Assembly: GCF_031755915.1 (NCBI RefSeq)
Contig: NC_083384.1
Span: 17,577,001-17,641,000 of the forward strand
Length of the DNA stretch: 64,000 nucleotides
Source: Ziziphus jujuba
Lineage: Eukaryota; Streptophyta; Magnoliopsida; Rosales; Rhamnaceae
Reading direction: 5' to 3'
The position numbers and the translations under genes were made by a program. The notes under the pieces were generated by a model. The model saw only the letters and a program-made list of their open reading frames with translations, was not told the origin of the DNA and searched no databases. Position 1 is the stretch's first letter; the number at the start of each line of letters is the position of its first letter. Shown here in pieces: positions 47,745 through 59,097 of this stretch.

Positions 47745-48806
47745 AGTTTCCTCCCAAAGTATAGAGACATGATGGTATTTGGGTGATTATGGATCAACTT
47801 ACCAAATTTGCCAATTTCCTACCTATTCGTGAAAGGTTTTACCCTCTGAAGTTGCATAATTTTTTATGAATCATATAGTCAGTTTTCATGGAATGCCAAT
47901 ATCTATTGTATTTGAAAAAGATCCAAGGTTCACTTTGAGGTTTTGTCAGAGATTAATGAAGGAACTAGGTTTCAAGTTGAATTTAAGTATCATTCTTCAG
48001 CCTCAAACCAATGGACAATTTGGAGGACTATTTAGACCTTGGAGGACATGTTGAGGACATGTGTACTACAATTCAAGGGAGATTGGAATGAACAGTTACC
48101 TTTGGCAGCGTTCACCTACATTAACAATTATCTCTCGACCGTTTAGTTGTCACCTTATGAGGCATTGTATGCGAAACAATATCAAACTCCATTATGTTGG
48201 AATAAGATCGCTAAAAGGAACCTTCTAGGTCCTCAGATTGTCCAAGAAATAGGACAACGTCAACGTCATACAAGCCAAGTTGTAAGCAGCATAGGATAGG
48301 TAAAAGAGCCACATGGATATGCGTAGATAGGATCTCGAGTTCAAGGTTGGTGATCGAGTATTCCTGAAGTCGTCTCCTTGGAAAGGCATGGTGCATTTTG
48401 GAAAGCGAAGAAAGCTAAGTCCTTGTTACATTGGACTGTATGTAATAGTCGAGAGGGTAGGTCTAGTGCCTTACAAGTTAGACTTGCCGGAGAAGCTTTT
48501 TCGAGTCCATGATATATTGCACATCTCCATACTTTGCAATAATATTTCACACCCATCATATGTGTTGGAGGCACCAAAGATTGAGTTGAGGGACGACTTG
48601 TCGTACGAGCAGCTGCTATTGCAGATTTTGGATACGGAAGTGAAAAAGCTTTGAAACATGATTATTCCCTTAATGAATATTCTTTGGTAAAATCATTTAG
48701 TCGAAAAGGCAACTTGGTAGTGAGAGGACCAAATGCAGAGCTAATATCGTCACCTTTTCCAAAATTAAGGTAAGAATTCGTAGATGAATTTTTTTTTAAA
48801 GGGGTA

Positions 48807-51137
48807 AGTCATAACAACCCATACCAAAATACCCTTGTTATACAAGAGTGATTGGGTTTGACCAAGAGGAGCATATGTAGGTCCCAGTTGACTTTTTTTA
48901 TGATCATGATTTTGGTTTAATTAATGTATCATTGTGTAGAGCTCATCGATACGAGTTCATATATTGGCAGCACGCTAAATTTTGAGTTACGGATAAAAAT
49001 TATTGTTCTTGAAAGTTTTAAAAATCAATTTTATATCAATGCCTAAAACATTTCCAGATTTTTGTCTGCTAGTGATCCAATGCTCTATATAAACATTGGA
49101 AAGAGTGCCTAATAGTGACCAAATCTTAAAACACCCTTTTATCCTCTAAACCTGAGAAACCTTTCCTCAAGCTCACGGATCCGAACTAGATCGACTCAAA
49201 CCCATTTAACATCCAAACTGGGTCACCACCATTTTGTGCAATTCCCGCTACTATCTGTCTACATGCATAGGCCATCTTTGTACTCTGTCGACTGGTGACC
49301 TCACTCCTTAATTTTTTGATAGATCTGCCACCAGATGCACCCAGATCAGGTCGATGAAGCCAGCTGCAGTGAGCGGAATGGGTTGTTGAAGTTTGTGGGT
49401 TTTTTCGGTTGGCTTAGCCAAACACCTTCCCCCCAACCCTGGCTCCCATTTTTGGATATTTTGAATCCATTCTAATGCTCCATTTGCTAAGATTCCTCAC
49501 AGTTTGATTTGTCTATCAACAGGGGATTTGGTTTGAGTTTTCTGGCTATTTGAGACATTTTTGGACTGAGGTAAGCATATCATTGTATTCCTTTGGAAAA
49601 ATTGGGTCTGCATTTGGAAAACATTGTTTAAAGTGGACAAATTGAGGTTGGATTAGTGTAACTAGATACTAATAGGACCCATTGAAAGGTTTAATTTCAT
49701 TAAATTGACTTTTAGATGAAACACCCTAATTTTTGGTACCGGATGCTAAAGGTTCGCGGTATAATTGGACTGCTCGGTGTCCAATTTATATAATTTTATG
49801 ATTGTATAAATTATTTTAGGATGGTATACACCAATGTCTTTGGTCTAGTTGTTCGAGCCTGAAAATTAGTTTTTTATATTACAGTCACTTGTGTTGAGTT
49901 TGGAGGCGATCCTGCAGAGGAGCAGAATTGAGCATCAACAGTATTAGTGACTGGTTATATTTTTAAATAGTTTTAAGCATGCTAGTAAAATATATATGTT
50001 CTGGTTATTTTATGTATATATCTTTTAATGTAAATGTTTATTTTATGCATATACGAATAGCCACTTTTAAATATATCTACTATCATTTTATATGATTTTT
50101 GACAAGATTTAAAATAGTTTCCAACTCTGTTAAGTTCATAATGAACTTATGGATCATATATAAATATTCTTGGTATTTGAATTAAGGTTTTAATCATTTT
50201 GGAATATAATTGATTTTGAAAAAGCGGTTTGGAAATTGTATATTTTTAAGCATGTTTAAGTATTTGTAATTTTATGTGTTTAAAAATGGTTTATAGTGAT
50301 ATATATCTCACTGTGGTACTTATAATTTTGGCTTGAAATGAAGATTTAGAATTTTTGGATATTTAAGTAAATAATCAAATTTGAATATTTAATTATCCTT
50401 TATGGTACAATATTGTTTAGGGATAATTTCATTTACCTCTCATGAGATTTGATTTAACTACAATTCAGTCCCTGTGATTTTAAGAATGTCATTTACCTCC
50501 CCTCAGGTTTCAAACAATTTTGATTTTTCTCCCCTTTTATTTCATTCACACCCTTCAAAATAATTTCATTTATGCCCCTTGTAAGTGTGTTAGTTGTAAT
50601 TTTCAAAATTTAAGAGACTAAATTGAAATTAATGTAAAGTTCAAGGGGTCTAGATAAAATATTCCTTTGTTTTATAATATTTTCATGATCATTAACTTTA
50701 TATTATTTGAGCATCGATTTTATGATATTGATTTTGGTTACAAATTTGGATTTTGTGAAATGATTTTTAAACATGAAGTATTTCAAAAAAATGGAACGAG
50801 AGATATTGAGAGAAAGTTTTACAAAAAATAAAATATTATTTTTTTCTATTGCATCATTTCACTCACTAGATATCTTTATCTCACATTTTATTTATTTTTA
50901 AACTCGTTCCTCTAGGTCCAGGCAATTAGTTGACGATCTACCTCATGCATCACCTGTTGTTCAGTGTTTCCCACAACAGTAGTAGTACTTATCTATCCTT
51001 ATTTATCTTTATCTTTTTGAACTCATTTGCATTAGTTGTATTTCTAAATTTTACAAATACTCTTGCAATATTCTGACCTAAATATTGGACAGTGTAGTGA
51101 CACCATTATATAAGTGTAGTTATAGCCTGTAGTATGA
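48807..51137 (+). repeat. Element D, right LTR (truncated)
   Basis: It matches the left LTR with many substitutions. The part corresponding to about 40150-40830 of the left LTR is missing and a MITE-like insert lies there. The match ends at GTAGTATGA, where element C's LTR begins. About 290 bp of LTR end would lie beyond C. Confidence 0.85.
50419..50664. mobile_element. MITE-like insert in D's right LTR
   Basis: AGGGATAATTTCATTTACCT at the left pairs imperfectly with the right end read in reverse (AGGAATATTTTATCTAGACC). The inside repeats ATTTACCTC and CAATTCAGTCCCTG motifs. This insert is absent from the left LTR. The target duplication is unclear. Confidence 0.6.
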
Positions 51138-52256
51138 TGGGAGTTTAAGCAATCCACATATATTTGTACAATTGATTTAAGTTATGTGGAATTAATGATG
51201 CCACAAAAGGGTTGCAGAAATACCCTATTGATAAGTCAACGTTTGAACTTTAATTCTCAAGTTAAAAAAGTTCAAAAGATAGCTTTGAGAGAATAAAAAA
51301 GTTTAACTCTCACAAGTATTAAATTTTGCCAAAGATCAAAAGTCATTATACTAATAAAATTGAAGCCTTTTTATAGGCAAAAGTACATGCCAAAAAGATT
51401 AAAAAAAAAAAAAATTTTCATCCAAAATTGTTTTCTAAACTTAAAACCCTAAATTCTAACTTATTTCCTAATTTAAATTTGACTAGTCAATTTTTTATAG
51501 TTTAGCAAAATGACTAATTACATGATAGCTTACGATTAGAAAACTAGTTAACATTTGACTATCCAATTAAGAATAATTAAATAAATAAAAATTAAAGATT
51601 TCCTAAAATCAAAATAAGACTAAATTGTAAAATTTGGAGAGCAAGTAACTTGGTGATCAATTAAGACACATAATTGGCCTAAAAAGGAAACAAGCTGATT
51701 TTTTTCTTTTCAAGCCATGTTGGATAGCCACTTCGATGCTGCATGTTATACCACGTGTCCAAGGATGCCATGTCATCAAAGTGCCACATCATCATGCTCT
51801 TAAGAAATGACCAAATTGCCCCTAACATTGTCCTCCTTCATGCCTTCATATCCACAACCTTCAATGCTTAATATTGTTATCAATTTTAATTCTTCCTTAG
51901 TAAAACTCTTACAGTCTTGATTGGTAAGTACCTTCCAGATATGACATTTCAATGCTTCGTTAAGCCTCTTTGGATGATCTGTAGTAATTGGTCCAGTTTG
52001 CAACTTCAGTGGCTCAAGACTCTATCTTTGAGTACTCTCATGATGATCCTCATATTTCCTTCCTCTTCAAAATGATTTATTCTCAAATCATCAGTTGCAT
52101 CAAAAAGGGTTAATTCATACACATTAAAAGTAGCACTAACATTATGCTCACCTAGAATATCTAGCTTATAAGCATCGTCTCCAATCTTCTGCAATACATG
52201 GAATGGTCCATCTCCTCCTAGTATAAGTTTTTATTTTCTTTACTCAGGAAACCTCT
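51138..52256 (-). mobile_element. Element C: CRM-type Ty3/gypsy, 3' part only
   Basis: Minus strand. The 3' LTR spans 51138-52052 (TGAGGATCATC ... CTTAAACTCCCA, TG/CA ends). It is preceded by a purine tract (GAAGAGGAAGGAAATA) and by integrase C-terminal coding (GGDGPFHVLQKIGDDAYKLD at about 52155-52215, then FNVYELTLFDATDDLR and HFEEEGN). It sits in D's right LTR and is cut at 52257 by element A. The rest should lie beyond the window. In-frame stops are present. Confidence 0.8.
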
Positions 52257-53166
52257 TGATGCGAATCCGCCTGAGCTCGCACAACCAACAACCTTGCTGC
52301 CTTTATCCAGAAAGTAATTCATTCTCAAAAGGGGTTGTCCATACCTGAAGATAAAAGACCTGTTTTAAGTATCCAAGTGGTGGAGACTGATACATCGGAC
52401 ACCCATACATTGGACATTTTATATCGGACACCCATGCCTCGGACATGTAACTTTGGACTTCGGACATCGGACATAACTTAGCTCAGACAGACATTAGTTA
52501 GTTCGGACAGACATAAGTTAGCTCGGACAGACATCAGTTAGCTCGGACAGACATAAGTTAGCTTGGACATCAGGCAGACATAAGTTAGCTCGGACATCAG
52601 ACATAAGTCAGCTTAGTCAAACTAGTCAACTCGTTTTCTGATTTGCGTTTGACTTTTCTTTTTGGGTTTTTATTTATTTGCTGGACAAATAAGTTTAGGA
52701 AAGTTTTTATTTTATTATTTTGTTTGTAAATATATTAATTTCTAATTGAAAATAAGGGAATTAATTAATTAGATTAGGAAAAGGAAAGATTCGGTCAAGC
52801 TAGAACTCTTCATTGTGTGGCCAGTTTTTCCTAGGGTTTTTCGGGTTTATTTTGTTTTTTTTTCAAAGCCTATTTAAAGGCTTATTTTTCAATAAGAATA
52901 CAACTTTGATTTGATTGAGAAAACACTTGTGAGATTAAATATCTCTTTATTCTTTGAGAACACCTAAAACACCATTAAAGAATTGGTTGTTTTAGCTTGA
53001 CTTATCAATAGGTTTTCCATTCCCTATTGTGGCGTCTACATTATACCAAGGTTTCTAACCATAGGTTGGTTAGGAGTTGAGGTCAATCCCATTAGAACTT
53101 TAACTTAATTAAGATCCGGGTTAATATAATACGGGTTTAGGAGCAGGTCATCCTAGGTTCGTATCA
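52257..53166 (+). repeat. Element A, 5' LTR (910 bp)
   Basis: It starts TGATGCGAATCCGCCTGAGC and ends TCATCCTAGGTTCGTATCA. The second half matches element B's LTR closely; the first half (U3) differs and carries a minisatellite. Confidence 0.9.
52390..52615. repeat. 20-bp minisatellite in element A's U3
   Basis: The unit ACATAAGTTAGCTCGGACAG repeats four to five times at an exact 20-bp spacing from 52471 and then with 24-26-bp spacing to 52615. Related CGGACACCCAT and CGGACAT units lie upstream from 52390. It is absent from element B's LTR. Confidence 0.9.
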
Positions 53167-53181
53167 TTTAATATCAGAGCC
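53167..53181 (+). promoter_or_regulatory. Element A primer binding site
   Basis: TTTAATATCAGAGCC matches the initiator tRNA-Met site TTTGGTATCAGAGCC except GG to AA, a change expected from deamination of methylated cytosine on the other strand. Confidence 0.85.
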
Positions 53182-54273
53182 AAATTTTGTTCAGGTTTTA
53201 TCTATCTTTATTTGCTTTATTTATTTTTGTGTTAATCTGCAATTTTAACATTAGGTTAAGGTTGCTTCTATCATCATACATGTTCTGCATCATTAAAACC
53301 AAAAAAAAAAAAAAAAAAAGAATTAGGTTTCGTAGTTTTATCGTATTTTTGTTTCCTAGTTTTTTGGTTGTTTTTTTATCATTGTTCTTGTTAACTTTGG
53401 TTTTTGTTGATTTTTCTTTGCTGTTTTAGTCTTAAATATTTGCATTCATATATTCAAAAAAAAAAAAAATGAAGAGTGGGGTTTGCGGAATAAAATAATA
53501 ATAAAAAAAAATTCGCACAATTTGAATTTTTGATTGGGAGGTCACATGTTTGGTGTTTGTTTTGGAGTGGGAATTGCAATTTTGGTAAATATTCTTACTA
53601 CTGCAGTTGTTTATGTTCTGTGAGTGAAAAAAAAAAAAAAATTGGGTTTGTTGAATTTCGTGTTGAAATTTCAGTTGGGAACTTGTTTGATTTGGAGATT
53701 TGATTTGTGATATTTTGAGTTTCTAGAGAATTATTTTGTTGGATTTTTGAATTTTGGGTGCTTAAATTATTTGGATTAAAATTAGTTAAAGGATTTGATA
53801 CAAAACTTGAATTACAAGAACAACAACCAACACTTTTCTATACTTTTGTTCTCTTTGATTCTTGTTTGTATTTGAATTTCTTTTTCTATAATTTTAGTCT
53901 TGAACTCATAATCTATTACCATCTAGTCAAGTTCTTCAAAATTCCAAAGTTTTCTCATTAATTTGCTTTATTTGCCTAGAAAAAGCCGAAACTAGGTTTT
54001 GTTGAATTCTCTCGGTATTGCCTACTTTTAGCTACTGTTTTATTGATAAGTCTAATTAAAACATACTTGTAATCTAATTGCTGTTTTGTGGGTGTTTTGA
54101 TTAGAACTTTGAGTTAATTCTTTGAGTGGAAAAAGGCAAGAGAGTGTGAGCTTAAAAGAGGCTAAAAGCCGAAATTAGTGTGCAAACATGAGTGTCGAGA
54201 CCTTGTTTGAGTGAAACACGTGAGGGAGTGAATATTGTGAGGATTTATTTTATTTTTGTAGTATTTTACTAAC

Positions 54274-55334
54274 ATGGCAGATTCCAGAATAAGAAGAGGA
54301 GACACACCACTGAGAATTAATGAAGAAGAGTCCGTAGGATTTCATGGTGATCCACGAGCTACTAGGAGTGGTGAGCAAACAGAATTGAAAGCTGTTTTGG
54401 AGCAATTACAGCGGATGAGTGCTCAAGTTGAGCACATGAATCAAAGGATGGGAAGGCTAGAAGTTTCCCAAGAAATGCCGAACACAAGAAATAGGCAAGA
54501 ATTCCATGAAGGTCGAGGTCGAGGACAAGGAGGCCGTGAGAGATCGAGAGAGGAATTTGAGGAGAAGAATTTTGGTGGAGACTTTGAGGAAGGCATGGAC
54601 GAAACCTTTGCTGTCCAAGAGAGAGCTGGCTGAGGAAGGTATAGGAGGGAAGAAATAGATGACAATCTTAGCAATATCAAGATCAATATCCCACCATTCA
54701 TGGGAAAAAGTGATCCCGAAGCATATTTGGAGTGGGAAGAAAAGATGGAGATGATATTCGACTGCCATAACTATTCAGAGGGTAAGAAGGTGAAGTTGGC
54801 AGCAATGGAGTTTGGCCATTATGCACTCCAATGGTGGACAAATGAGCAAAGCACTCGGAGGAGAGTTGGTGATGACTTGATCACAACATGGCGACAAATG
54901 AAAGGAGCCATGAGAAAGCGGTTTGTGCCATCACATTACCATAGGTTGCCGCATCAAAGGCTTCAATCTTTGTCTCAAGGAAGTAGATATGTGTAGGATT
55001 ATTACAAAGAGATGGAGATGCTCATGATGAGGCTAAATATGAAGGAGGATAGGGAGGTAACAATGGCAAGATTTCTTGGTGGTTTGAACCATGACATTGC
55101 CAACCAGCTTGAATTGCAGCAATACTTGGAGTTGGAGGAGATGTTGCATGTAGCCATTAAGCTTGAACACCAATTCAAAAGGAGGGGAGTAGGATCATGG
55201 CTTGGAGGTGTTTCCAGCAGTGGGAGAATCAATTCAAGTGGCTGGAGAAACAATTCAGCTAATGAAATCAAACCAAAACTGAAAGCTGGAGAAGAAAGTA
55301 CGAACCAGTCAAAAAGGGAGGCCAAGACCGAATC
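54274..55334 (+). pseudogene. Element A gag, 5' part
   Basis: It starts MADSRIRRGDTPLRIN, followed by a heptad-like stretch (LEQLQRMSAQVEHMNQRMGR) and an Arg/Gly/Glu-rich part. TGA at 54631-54633, then in the same frame YRREEIDDNLSNIKINIPPF and the gag core (GKSDPEAYLEWEEKMEMIFD; TTWRQMKGAMRKRFVPSHYH; LQSLSQGSR). A TAG at 54994-54996 replaces a coding triplet before DYYKEMEMLMMRLNM. Gag then runs to KTES, where element B is inserted. The leader (53182-54273) is AT-rich with no ORF of note. Confidence 0.9.
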
Positions 55335-56459
55335 TGATACAAACCTAGGACGACCTGCTCCTAAACCCGTATTATATTAGCCCGGATCTCAATTAAGTTC
55401 AAGTTCTAATGGAATGGACCTCAACCCCTAACCAACCCATGGTTAGAAATCTTGGCATAATGTAGAGCCACAATAGGGAATGGAAAACCTATTGATAAGT
55501 CAAGCTAAAACAATCAATTCTCTAATGGTGTTTTAGGTGTTCTCAAAGAACAAAGAGATAATTAATCTCACAAATATTTTCTTAATGAAACAAAAGTTAT
55601 ATTCATATTGAAAAATAAGCCTTTAAATAGGGTTTGAAAGAAAAAAAATAAACCCTAAAAACCCTAGGAAAAACCGGCCATACAATGAAGAATTCTAGCT
55701 TGGCCGAACCTTTCCTTTTCCTAATCTAATTAATTAATTCCCTTATTTTCAATTAGGAATTAATTAATTTACAAACCAAATAATAAAATAAAAACTTTCC
55801 TAAACTTATTTTTTCAATAAGTAAATAAATACAAATCCAAAATTAAAGATAGTTTCCTAAAACAAAAAGTAAAAACAAATTAGGAAACTAAATATGGTAA
55901 TTTTCAGCTATGTTGGTAATGACCCTTCTTTGACCCAATTGGACTATAAATCAGCTTCAATAGTCTTTTTTGGATGCCAAATAAGCTTATTATGAAGTTC
56001 CTCACATTGCCCTTGCTTAGAAATATGAGAAAAGGCTAATACTGTAAAATGCAGTAAAGCGAGCAACGAATACAGCAAATTTGGCCTTGTCTTCCCCTTG
56101 TGCGCAAACCACCATGTTGTTCGGCCTTGAAGCTTCTTTGGCTGGTTTCTATGACTCATCCACCATATGAATTGAACCAATAAGAATGGGGATCCAATTC
56201 ATACAAACCGACCTCCATATTGGCACTAAAAACATCACCCGGGCCCGTTTTGGCTTCTATTACTTGTATGAGTAAAACAGGCCTTGATTCTTTAGATATG
56301 GGAAACCCCTCTTGATTATGACTTATTCCTTGTATAAAGATAGCAAGATTATCCTTGAACTTCTTGGCTTGGGCTCTAGTGATCGGCCCCACCTTCATTT
56401 GTATTGGATCAGCACCCCAGCTGGTTGTCGGTTGAACTGTCTCGGGCGGATTCGCATCA
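55335..56459 (-). repeat. Element B, 3' LTR (1,125 bp)
   Basis: On the minus strand it runs TGATGCGAATCCGCCCGAG ... GGTTTGTATCA. The pol frame continues into its first roughly 300 bp, a known feature of CRM-clade elements. Confidence 0.92.
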
Positions 56460-57779
56460 TTCCCCTCCTCTTGAAAAGGATTTTCCCTCAAATCAAAGTC
56501 ATCACCTGCAGCAAGAGGAGACAAATCAGCAATATTGAAGGTGGCACAAATACTATACTCATCCAGTAGATCAAGTTTGTAGGCATTGTAATTTATCCTC
56601 TCGAAAACTTGAAAAGGTCCATCACCCCTCGGCATGAGTTTTGATTTCCTTTGTTCGGAAAATCTTTCTTTCCTCAAATGCAGCCACACCCAATCTCTAG
56701 GTTCAAAGACCATTGGCTTTTGGCCTTCATTAGCCACCTTTGCATATTGCTCAGTCCTCCTCTCAATATTTGCCTTTGTTTTCTAATGAATCTGTTCTAC
56801 GAAATCAGCTTTTTGTTTTCCATCTAGATTAGCACGCTCACTCAAATGTAAAGGTGTTAGATCTAATGGAGTCAAAGGATTAAAGCCATAAACAATATCA
56901 AATGGCGTATATTTAGTAGCTGAATGTAAAGACCTATTATAAGCAAATTCAACATGTGGCAAACATTCCTCCCAAGTGCTTAAATTTCTACTAATTAAAG
57001 CACGTAACAAAGCGGACAAGGTTCTATTCACAACTTTGGTTTGCCTATCTATTTGTGCGTGGCAAGTAGTTGAAAATAAAAGCTTAGTACCTAACTTAGC
57101 CCACAAAGTTTTCCAAAAATAACTTAAGAACTTAGCATCCCTATCCGAAACAATAGTTCTTGGTATTCCATGCAATCTCACAATTTTTTTCTTGAAAAAT
57201 AAATTAGCAACATTGGATGCATCATCAGTTTTATTACATGCACTAAAATGTGCCATCTTTAGAAAACCTATCTATGACAACAAATATTGAATCCTTACCT
57301 GTCCTTGACCTAGGCAAACCAAGAATAAAATCCATAGACAAATCTACCCAAGGATAGGTAGGAATCGGCAAAGGCTTGTACAATCCATGCGGCTTCAATG
57401 TTGATTTTGATTTTCGGCACTTCAAACATCTTTCACAAATTCTCACAACATCTCTCCTCATGTTAGGCCAATAAAAATGTTCTTGTAGCAAGGATAAAGT
57501 TTTAAAAACACCAAAATGACCCATTAAACCACCCCCATGTCCTTCCCGAACCAATAATTCCCTAACACTACAATTAGGCACACAAAGTTTGTTTTCCTTA
57601 AACAAATACCCCTCAAATATGTAAAATTTATTAAATCCATGTTCTAAACAGGTTCTAAAAATTTCTCCAAAGTCACTATCGTGCTCATAAAGTTCTTTCA
57701 ATTGTTCAAACCCAAGCAATCTAGCATCTACGGTAGAAAAGAGTACATACATTTGGGGACAATGCATCGGCAACCACAT
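56156..57779 (-). pseudogene. Element B integrase and C-terminal (CR-type) region
   Basis: 57779 down: zinc-finger part ([42 protein letters not shown]), core with the first Asp in [12 protein letters not shown] frameshift at about 57250 follows DRFSKDGTF; the core resumes at 57256 with the second Asp in VSDRDAKF. The expected catalytic Glu is Lys in [16 protein letters not shown], so the DDE triad is broken. After a stop at about 56783, the 193-codon frame 56156-56737 holds VFEPRDWVWLHLRKERF, GDGPFQVFERINYNAYKLD and, already inside the LTR, MKVGPITRAQAKKFKDNLA. No chromodomain is seen, as expected for CRM. Confidence 0.9.
56460..56472 (-). promoter_or_regulatory. Element B polypurine tract
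   Basis: On the minus strand AAGAGGAGGGGAA sits immediately before the 3' LTR start TGATGCG. Confidence 0.85.
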
Positions 57780-59097
57780 TTTTCTTACCTTTTTTGTAGT
57801 GGATCACATATGGAAAGGTTTCAATAAATTTAATCCACTTGGCATGCCTTCGGTTGAGCTTTCCTTGACCCTTAATATGCTTCAAAGACTCATGATCCAT
57901 ATGAATCACAAACTCCTTTGGCATGAGATAATGCTGCCACGTCTCCAAAGCCCTCACTAAAGCATACATCTCTTTGTCATATGTCGGGTAGTGTAGTGCA
58001 GTTCCATTTAATTTTTCATTAAAGTAGGCTATGGGTCTTCCTTCTTGCATTAAGACAGGTACAATACCAACACCCGAAGCATTACACTCAATTTCAAAAG
58101 TCTTAGAAAAATTTGGCAAAACTAATAAAGGTGCATTACATAATTTTTCTTTCAACAAATTAAAAGATTTTTCTTGTACTTCCCCCCATTTAAAGCCAAC
58201 ATTCTTCTTGACAATTTCATTCAACGGTGCAGCTATGGTGCTAAAATCCTTGACAAATCTTCTATAAAAACTTGCCAAGCCATGGAAAGTCCTCACTTGG
58301 GTGATTGTTGTAGGAACCGGCCACTCTTTGATTGCTTGCACTTTAGCTTGATCTACTTTGATTCCTGCAGCACTTACTACAAATCCTAGAAAAACAAGCT
58401 CATCTTTGCAAAAATCACACTTGTTCATGTTAGCAAACAATCTTTCCTTTCTAAAAACTTGCAAAACTTGCCTAAGTTGATCCACATGCTCATCCAAGTT
58501 TCGGCTATACACCAAAATATCATCAAAATAAACAACCACAAATTTACCAATAAATGGACGCATTACATGATTCATAAGCCTCATGAAAGTACTAGGTGCA
58601 TTAGATAATCCAAAAGGCATAACTAACCATTCATACAGCCCATATTTAGTTGTAAATGCGGTTTTCCATTCATCATCTTGTTTCATTCTAATTTGATGAT
58701 AACCACTCCTAAGATCAATTTTAGTAAACATGCAAGCACCGTGCAACTCATCAAGCATATCATCTAACCGAGGAATGGGATGTCTATATTTAATGGTGAT
58801 GTTATTTATAGCCCTACAATCAATACACATTCTCCAAGATCCATCCTTTTTAGGTACCAACAAAACAGGAACAGCATATGGACTTAAACTCTCACGAATA
58901 TATCATTTATCAAGCAAATCACTTACCTGTTTTTGCAGCTCCTTTGTTTCTTCGGGATTGCTTCTATATGCTGGTCTATTTGGTATGGCAGCCCCTGGGA
59001 CAAAGTCAACTTGATGTTCTATCCCTCGAATAGGTGGTAGTCCACTTGGAATCTCATTCGGGAAGACATCTCCAAATTCCTTCAAAAGAGAAATCAT
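57721..59097 (-). pseudogene. Element B reverse transcriptase and RNase H
   Basis: 59097 down: FGDVFPNEIPSGLPP, a TGA at about 58903 before [13 protein letters not shown], then RT motifs: [51 protein letters not shown], and the active site [12 protein letters not shown] (intact). The RNase H part begins [12 protein letters not shown], where the first catalytic Asp is Asn, and continues [18 protein letters not shown] and [20 protein letters not shown] to NVVADALS. There a frameshift ends the frame at 57721. Confidence 0.92.

Larger units (their letters stand above)
42830..48760 (+). pseudogene. Element D pol pseudogene (protease, RT start, RNase H end, integrase)
   Basis: The protease region has VLIDPGATHYFIS near 42866-42910 (D-P-G in place of D-T/S-G). 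RT begins at 43366 (IPVVKDFPDVFPDDLLDL) and stops near 43615, where it jumps to RNase H sequence ([20 protein letters not shown], 43651 on), so the RT catalytic domain is lost. The integrase HHCC finger (MHPDSTKMYSTMKKYYWW) is at 44057-44180. The core is cut at 44266 by a solo LTR and resumes at 47745 (FLPKYRDMMVFG). The integrase C-terminus with a chromodomain-like tail (LEAPKIELRDDLSYEQ, ILDTEVKKL) ends at 48654, and a decayed tail runs to about 48760. Frameshifts and stops throughout. Confidence 0.85.
38529..51137 (+). mobile_element. Element D: old Tekay-type Ty3/gypsy element with nested insertions
   Basis: The left LTR starts TGTAATAACTCGTACCAAAA (38529) and the right LTR at about 48807 (AGTCATAACAACCCATACCA). 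Between them lie a decayed primer site (TTTAGTATAAGAGC, about 41593-41606), gag, protease, RT start, RNase H end, integrase, and a polypurine tract (AAAGGGG, about 48798-48804). Most of RT and RNase H is deleted. A T-family solo LTR sits in the integrase (44267-47744) and element C cuts the right LTR at 51138, so D's last bases should lie beyond the window. LTR divergence and many stops show great age. Confidence 0.9.

Noticed and set aside
52463..52615. CRISPR-like array
   Set aside because: Units are head to tail without spacers and lie in a plant LTR; it is a minisatellite.
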